Source: JBDRGC01 sp043818215 (GTDB lineage: Bacteria; Chloroflexota; Anaerolineae; Anaerolineales; UBA11858). From it: DNA of 8,646 nucleotides. Below are positions 5,934-8,646 of this stretch, piece after piece (positions within the stretch are counted from its first letter, which is position 1; each line of letters opens with the position of its first letter). The DNA lies in assembly GCA_043818215.1 (NCBI GenBank), contig JBDRGC010000104.1, positions 1-8,646 on the forward strand. The letters are read 5' to 3'. The notes under the pieces are model-generated. The model did no database searches. It had not been told where the DNA came from and worked only from the letters and a program-made list of their open reading frames with translations. Position numbers and translations under genes: made by a program.

Positions 5934-6476
5934 ATGAAATCTATCATCTACCAACCTATTGGCATCATTCATTCTCCCTTCGCAGAACCCCAGAGAACCC
6001 CCATCCAGCCCGCCGCGGCCCAGGGAGTCGAAGGGCGGGTAGAAATCTTTCCCCAATTTGTAGAGGGCATCAACGACCTGGATGGATTCTCCCACGTCAT
6101 CCTGTTGTATCACTTTCACCGGGTGAAAGAAACCAAATTGACAGTCAAGCCTTTCATGGACAATGAGTTTCACGGGGTTTTCGCCACGCGTGCTCCCTCC
6201 CGGCCCAATCCAATTGGCCTGTCCATCGTGCGGTTGGTTGGCGTCGATGGGCGGACATTGCTTATCCAGGATGTAGATATCCTCGACGGTACGCCGCTCT
6301 TGGATATCAAGCCTTACGTCCGCGAGTTCGATATCCGTGAAATCGAAAGTCAGGGCTGGCTCGAAAAGAATGTCAACCAGCTTCCCGATATGAAAGACGA
6401 TGGGCGGTTTGTGCCGACGTCTCCGGCGACTGTAAGTCGCATCAACAGGAGCACGAAGCCTGCCTCCGCAGGCTGA
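5934..6476 (+). CDS. trmO: tRNA m6t6A37 methyltransferase TrmO (TsaA-like), 3' end overrun by a repeat
   Basis: A protein of 180 residues with a TsaA/TrmO fold. TrmO uses S-adenosylmethionine to add the N6-methyl group to threonylcarbamoyl-adenosine at position 37 of certain Thr tRNAs. Motifs in order: IGIIHSPF (about residues 9-16), VEIFPQFVEGINDLDGFSHVILLYHFHR (about 36-63), then FATRAPSRPNPIGLSIVRLV and DVDILDGTPLLDIKPYV. The core ends near DDGRFVPTS (about residue 163). From there the gene runs into repeat copy B (6423 on): the last 17 or so residues (PATVSRINRSTKPASAG) and the TGA stop are repeat-encoded, so the original C-terminus was probably lost or replaced. The start ATG at 5934 has only a weak upstream purine stretch. 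Function is probably kept since the core is intact. Short archaeal-like TsaA proteins lack the extra C-terminal domain of the E. coli enzyme, and this one does too. Confidence 0.9.
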   Translation: MKSIIYQPIGIIHSPFAEPQRTPIQPAAAQGVEGRVEIFPQFVEGINDLDGFSHVILLYHFHRVKETKLTVKPFMDNEFHGVFATRAPSRPNPIGLSIVRLVGVDGRTLLIQDVDILDGTPLLDIKPYVREFDIREIESQGWLEKNVNQLPDMKDDGRFVPTSPATVSRINRSTKPASAG

Positions 6477-6838
6477 GAATAGACCCAGTCCACGAAGGCC
6501 TGAGCTGAGCTTGTCGAAGCATGGACTTTGTGCATTTTGTTACTGCGACTTGAGTCGCCGGAGCGCGCGTATCCGGCGACTGTAAGTCACGGCAACAGGA
6601 GCACAAAGCTTGCCTCCGCAGGTTGAGAATAGAACCAGTCCACGAAGGCCTGTGCTGAGTTTGTCGAAGCGTGGACTTTGTGCATTTCGTTGCTGCGACT
6701 TGAGTCGCCGAAGCGCGCATATCCGGCGACTGTAAGTCACGGCAACAGGAGCACGAAGCCTGCCTTCGCAGGCTGAGAATAGAACCAGTCCACGAAGGTG
6801 GACTTTGTGCATTTTGTTACTGCGACTTACAGTCGCCG
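6423..6838. repeat. Tandem array of three repeat elements, 150-bp period (copies B, C, D)
   Basis: Copies start with CCGGCGACTGTAAGTC at 6423, 6573 and 6723, exactly 150 bases apart, and end at 6561, 6710 and 6838. Linkers between them carry (G/A)AGCGCGC(G/A)TAT. Each copy has inverted ends, a hairpin GCCTGC/GCAGGC (weaker in C) and the AGTCCAC arm. Copies B and C carry a 23-base insert at 6499-6521 and 6649-6671 (core CTGAG...TTGTCGAAGC) that copies A and D lack. The right end of D (GCGACTTACAGTCGCCG) is a perfect complement of its family's left end. Copy B overlaps the trmO 3' end; D stops 23 bases before the aldolase start, so any aldolase promoter lies within or before the array. No protein-coding sense is evident between 6477 and 6861. 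Confidence 0.9.
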
Positions 6839-6861
6839 AAGCAAATAGGAAGAGACGAGAA

Positions 6862-7518
6862 ATGAGTAAAAGAATAAGCGACACCTATAAGCAAATCGTT
6901 GTGGACGCCGGCCTGACCATGCTTCGGGAGGGGTTGACCGTGGGCACCTGGGGCAATGTCAGTGTGCGGGATAGCGAAACAGGTCTGATTTATATCAGTC
7001 CCAGCGGTATGGAATATCAAAGCATCCAGATCGAGGATATTGTTGTACTAGATGCTTCGTTGAATATTGTCGATGGCTTCCGCATGCCTTCTATCGAAAA
7101 AGAGATGCACGCTGCGGTTTACAATGCCCGCTCAGATGCTAATGCAGTCATTCATACGCACCCGCTGTATTCCACGGTGCTGGGAGTGAATGATATGGAA
7201 CTGCCTGCGATCAGTGAAGATTTTGCCCAGATTGTTGGAGATAAGATTATCTGCTCTGAATATGCTTTGCCAGGAACGCCAGAGCTGGCCCAAAATGCGG
7301 TCAAGGCTCTAGGGAAACGAAATGCAGTCCTTCTGCCCAATCACGGCACGATGAGCGTGGGTGAGGATATGAAAAACGCGCTGATGGTTTGTCAGGTGGT
7401 AGAGAAAGCAGCCCATATTTACATTCTGGCGAAGAGTATTGGCACCCCACACTTGATATCTGATGAAGACATCAAGGCTATGCAGGACTACAAAAAGAAT
7501 GTGTATGGGCAGAGGTAG
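6862..7518 (+). CDS. Class II aldolase, L-fuculose-phosphate aldolase-like
   Basis: A protein of 218 residues, close in length to E. coli FucA (215). Class II aldolases of this family cleave sugar phosphates to dihydroxyacetone phosphate (or glycolaldehyde-type fragments) and an aldehyde using Zn2+. Visible motifs: GTWGNVSVRD (residues 28-37), ISPSGMEY (45-52), PSIEKEMH (76-83), HTHPLYS (98-104) and NHGTMS (160-165). The presumed zinc ligands His98, His100 and His161 and the catalytic Glu79 each sit six positions after the FucA residues His92, His94, His155 and Glu73, so the active site is complete. The start ATG at 6862 is preceded by AGGAAGAG (6847-6854); the frame upstream of it is repeat. 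The true substrate (fuculose, ribulose or methylthioribulose phosphate, for example) cannot be decided here because no sugar kinase or isomerase gene is nearby. Confidence 0.92.
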   Translation: MSKRISDTYKQIVVDAGLTMLREGLTVGTWGNVSVRDSETGLIYISPSGMEYQSIQIEDIVVLDASLNIVDGFRMPSIEKEMHAAVYNARSDANAVIHTHPLYSTVLGVNDMELPAISEDFAQIVGDKIICSEYALPGTPELAQNAVKALGKRNAVLLPNHGTMSVGEDMKNALMVCQVVEKAAHIYILAKSIGTPHLISDEDIKAMQDYKKNVYGQR

Positions 7519-7610
7519 TTTGGGGGGCACATTTCCTCCAAAGCCCATCCTGAACCGCCCCGGCACGGAGAGCGAAGCCTGCGGAGCAATGGCAAGTCCT
7601 TTTCTTTTCC

Positions 7611-7619
7611 TGATATAAT
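7611..7619 (+). promoter_or_regulatory. Extended -10 promoter, near-leaderless start
   Basis: TGATATAAT is a perfect extended -10 element (TGn plus TATAAT at 7614-7619). The best -35 candidate is ATGGCA at 7589-7594, 19 bases away and weak. Transcription should start near 7626-7627, only about 3 bases before the ATG at 7630, and there is no ribosome binding site between them. The rest of the gap 7519-7629 holds only an imperfect hairpin just after the aldolase stop (about 7518-7541) without a T run. Confidence 0.6.
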
Positions 7620-7629
7620 CCCCGTCACT

Positions 7630-8646
7630 ATGCGTAACCGAAAAATAACGATTGCCCTGCTGACAATACCAGTGGCTGTCTTCGTCCTGGCTTTGCTCTA
7701 TAACTACCCCCCCATCAATAACCAGCTGGCCTGGCGAATTTCATCTTGGCGGTCGCAGATCAAATACGCTCTCAATCCGCCGGAGGAGGCAGTATTCATC
7801 CCGCAGGGGCAGCAGGGTCAAGTCGATGCAATTGTCGAGGCTACCATGCTGGCACTGACGCCGACTGCGAGGCTGAGTCCCACTCCCGCACCAGCAAGCC
7901 CCACTCCCACGTCTCCGGGGCCAACCGCCACATTCCTCCCATCCCCTACACCAACCATCACGTCCACGCCCCTACCGGAAAGCGTCATTCTCGACGGTGT
8001 GGTCTACGTTGACCAGCACAGCCGCTGGAATTACTGCGGCCCGGCCAACCTGACCATGGCGCTCAAATTCTGGGGCTGGCCCGGTTCCCGTGATGATATC
8101 GCCCGCGTGGTCAAACCGGGAATTCAAGACCCCTCCATCGATTTCATCCAGCAAGGCCGCTTGGACAAAAACGTGATGCCTTACGAGATGGCCGATTTCG
8201 TCATTGAGGAGACCGCGTTCAACGTGGTGACACGTCACGGCGGGGACATGAATCTGGTCAGGCGGCTGCTCTCCGGCGGCTTCCCCGTTCTAATCGAAAA
8301 AGGCTACTATGAGGCTGATTACACTGGCAAAATTGCCTGGTTGGGACATTATCTCTTCACCACCGGCTACGAAGATGCCGCGAGCGAGTTCATCGTGCAA
8401 GATGCTTACCTGAAGCCCGGCAAGGATATGCGCGTGGATTATGAAACTTACCTGGATGGCTGGCAATCCTTCAATTATCTCTTCATGGTCATCTATCCTC
8501 CGGAGCGGGAAGTGGAGGTTTTCGAGTTGCTTGGCCCCTATGCAAACGCTAACTGGTCGTACCAGCACGCGCTTGATATTGCCGAGGCTGAGGCTGAAAC
8601 TACGTCGGGGAACGCCGAGTTCTTTGCCTGGTTCAATAAGGGAACC
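7630..8646 (+). CDS. Membrane-anchored or exported C39-like cysteine peptidase (partial, open at right edge)
   Basis: The frame is open from the ATG at 7630 to the window end (339 codons, no stop). Residues 6-23 are a hydrophobic anchor or signal segment. Residues about 75-117 are a Ser/Pro/Thr-rich linker (SPTPAPASPTPTSPGPT). The C39-like domain follows: VDQHSRWNYCGPANLTMAL with Gln129 and nucleophile Cys136, then GHYLFTTGYED with His240, and VQDAY with Asp258. These match the Gln-Cys-His-Asp order of papain-like C39 peptidases. After about residue 300 a helical segment (NWSYQHALDIAEAEAE) hints at TPR-like repeats beyond the edge. C39 peptidases cut double-glycine leaders in bacteriocin exporters, but the stand-alone exported form here has no transporter in view, so its substrate is unknown. 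Start choice rests on the promoter just upstream and the fitting N-terminus; there is no ribosome binding site. Confidence 0.8.
   Translation, partial: MRNRKITIALLTIPVAVFVLALLYNYPPINNQLAWRISSWRSQIKYALNPPEEAVFIPQGQQGQVDAIVEATMLALTPTARLSPTPAPASPTPTSPGPTATFLPSPTPTITSTPLPESVILDGVVYVDQHSRWNYCGPANLTMALKFWGWPGSRDDIARVVKPGIQDPSIDFIQQGRLDKNVMPYEMADFVIEETAFNVVTRHGGDMNLVRRLLSGGFPVLIEKGYYEADYTGKIAWLGHYLFTTGYEDAASEFIVQDAYLKPGKDMRVDYETYLDGWQSFNYLFMVIYPPEREVEVFELLGPYANANWSYQHALDIAEAEAETTSGNAEFFAWFNKGT

Noticed and set aside
5696..6166. Open frame overlapping repeat copy A and the first half of trmO
   Set aside because: It is in a different frame from trmO, and its first half is repeat sequence.
6423..6838. 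CRISPR array
   Set aside because: Units are 138-150 bases long with nearly identical interiors and short shared linkers; there are no unique spacers and no cas genes.
6350..6884. Minus-strand open frames in the repeat array
   Set aside because: They repeat the same residues because the DNA is repeated; none shows a protein family.
7518..7541. Hairpin after the aldolase as an intrinsic terminator
   Set aside because: The stem is short and imperfect and no T run follows.

Overview
The window looks like a chromosomal stretch from a Chloroflexota (Anaerolineae-type) bacterium, probably from an environmental assembly. This is an inference. It rests on the mix of exported lipoproteins and Ser/Pro/Thr-rich linkers, the style of the DsbA-cyclophilin fusion, extended -10 promoters of TGnTAnAAT type set close to genes, and the abundance of short palindromic intergenic repeats. 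No marker gene here proves it.

Layout. (1) Positions 152-585, minus strand: a complete tRNA operon with a textbook promoter (TTGACA-17-TAAAAT), tRNA-Phe(GAA), tRNA-Gly(GCC), tRNA-Cys(GCA) and an intrinsic terminator. A palindromic repeat lies in the Gly-Cys spacer. (2) 887-2176, plus: a membrane-anchored putative zinc peptidase (HEWTH plus downstream Glu). (3) 2298-3608, plus: a secreted lipoprotein with a DsbA-like thioredoxin domain and a C-terminal cyclophilin domain. It is interrupted by a single in-frame TGA exactly where the first catalytic Cys of CPYC belongs, and a SECIS-like hairpin follows. I read it as one selenoprotein (UPYC), not two genes and not a pseudogene. (4) 3732-5691, plus: a PrsW-family intramembrane protease overlapping a DedA-family membrane protein. 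(5) 5718-6838: several copies of a 110-140 bp element with inverted ends, flanking trmO. One copy runs into the 3' end of trmO and supplies its last codons and stop; three copies stand in tandem at an exact 150-bp spacing. (6) 6862-7518, plus: a class II (zinc) aldolase. (7) 7630 to the window end, plus: an exported or membrane-anchored C39-like cysteine peptidase, open at the right edge, with a promoter that implies a nearly leaderless mRNA.

How they fit together. Apart from the PrsW-DedA overlap there is little sign of one pathway. Several products act at or outside the membrane (zinc peptidase, redox/prolyl isomerase lipoprotein, PrsW, DedA, C39-like), which suggests a loose theme of envelope protein quality control, but this is only a theme. 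The main discovery candidate is the selenocysteine-containing disulfide oxidoreductase/prolyl isomerase fusion. The second is the structured repeat family and its capture by trmO. No selenocysteine machinery (selA, selB, selC, selD) is visible in the window, so recoding must be confirmed from the rest of the genome.
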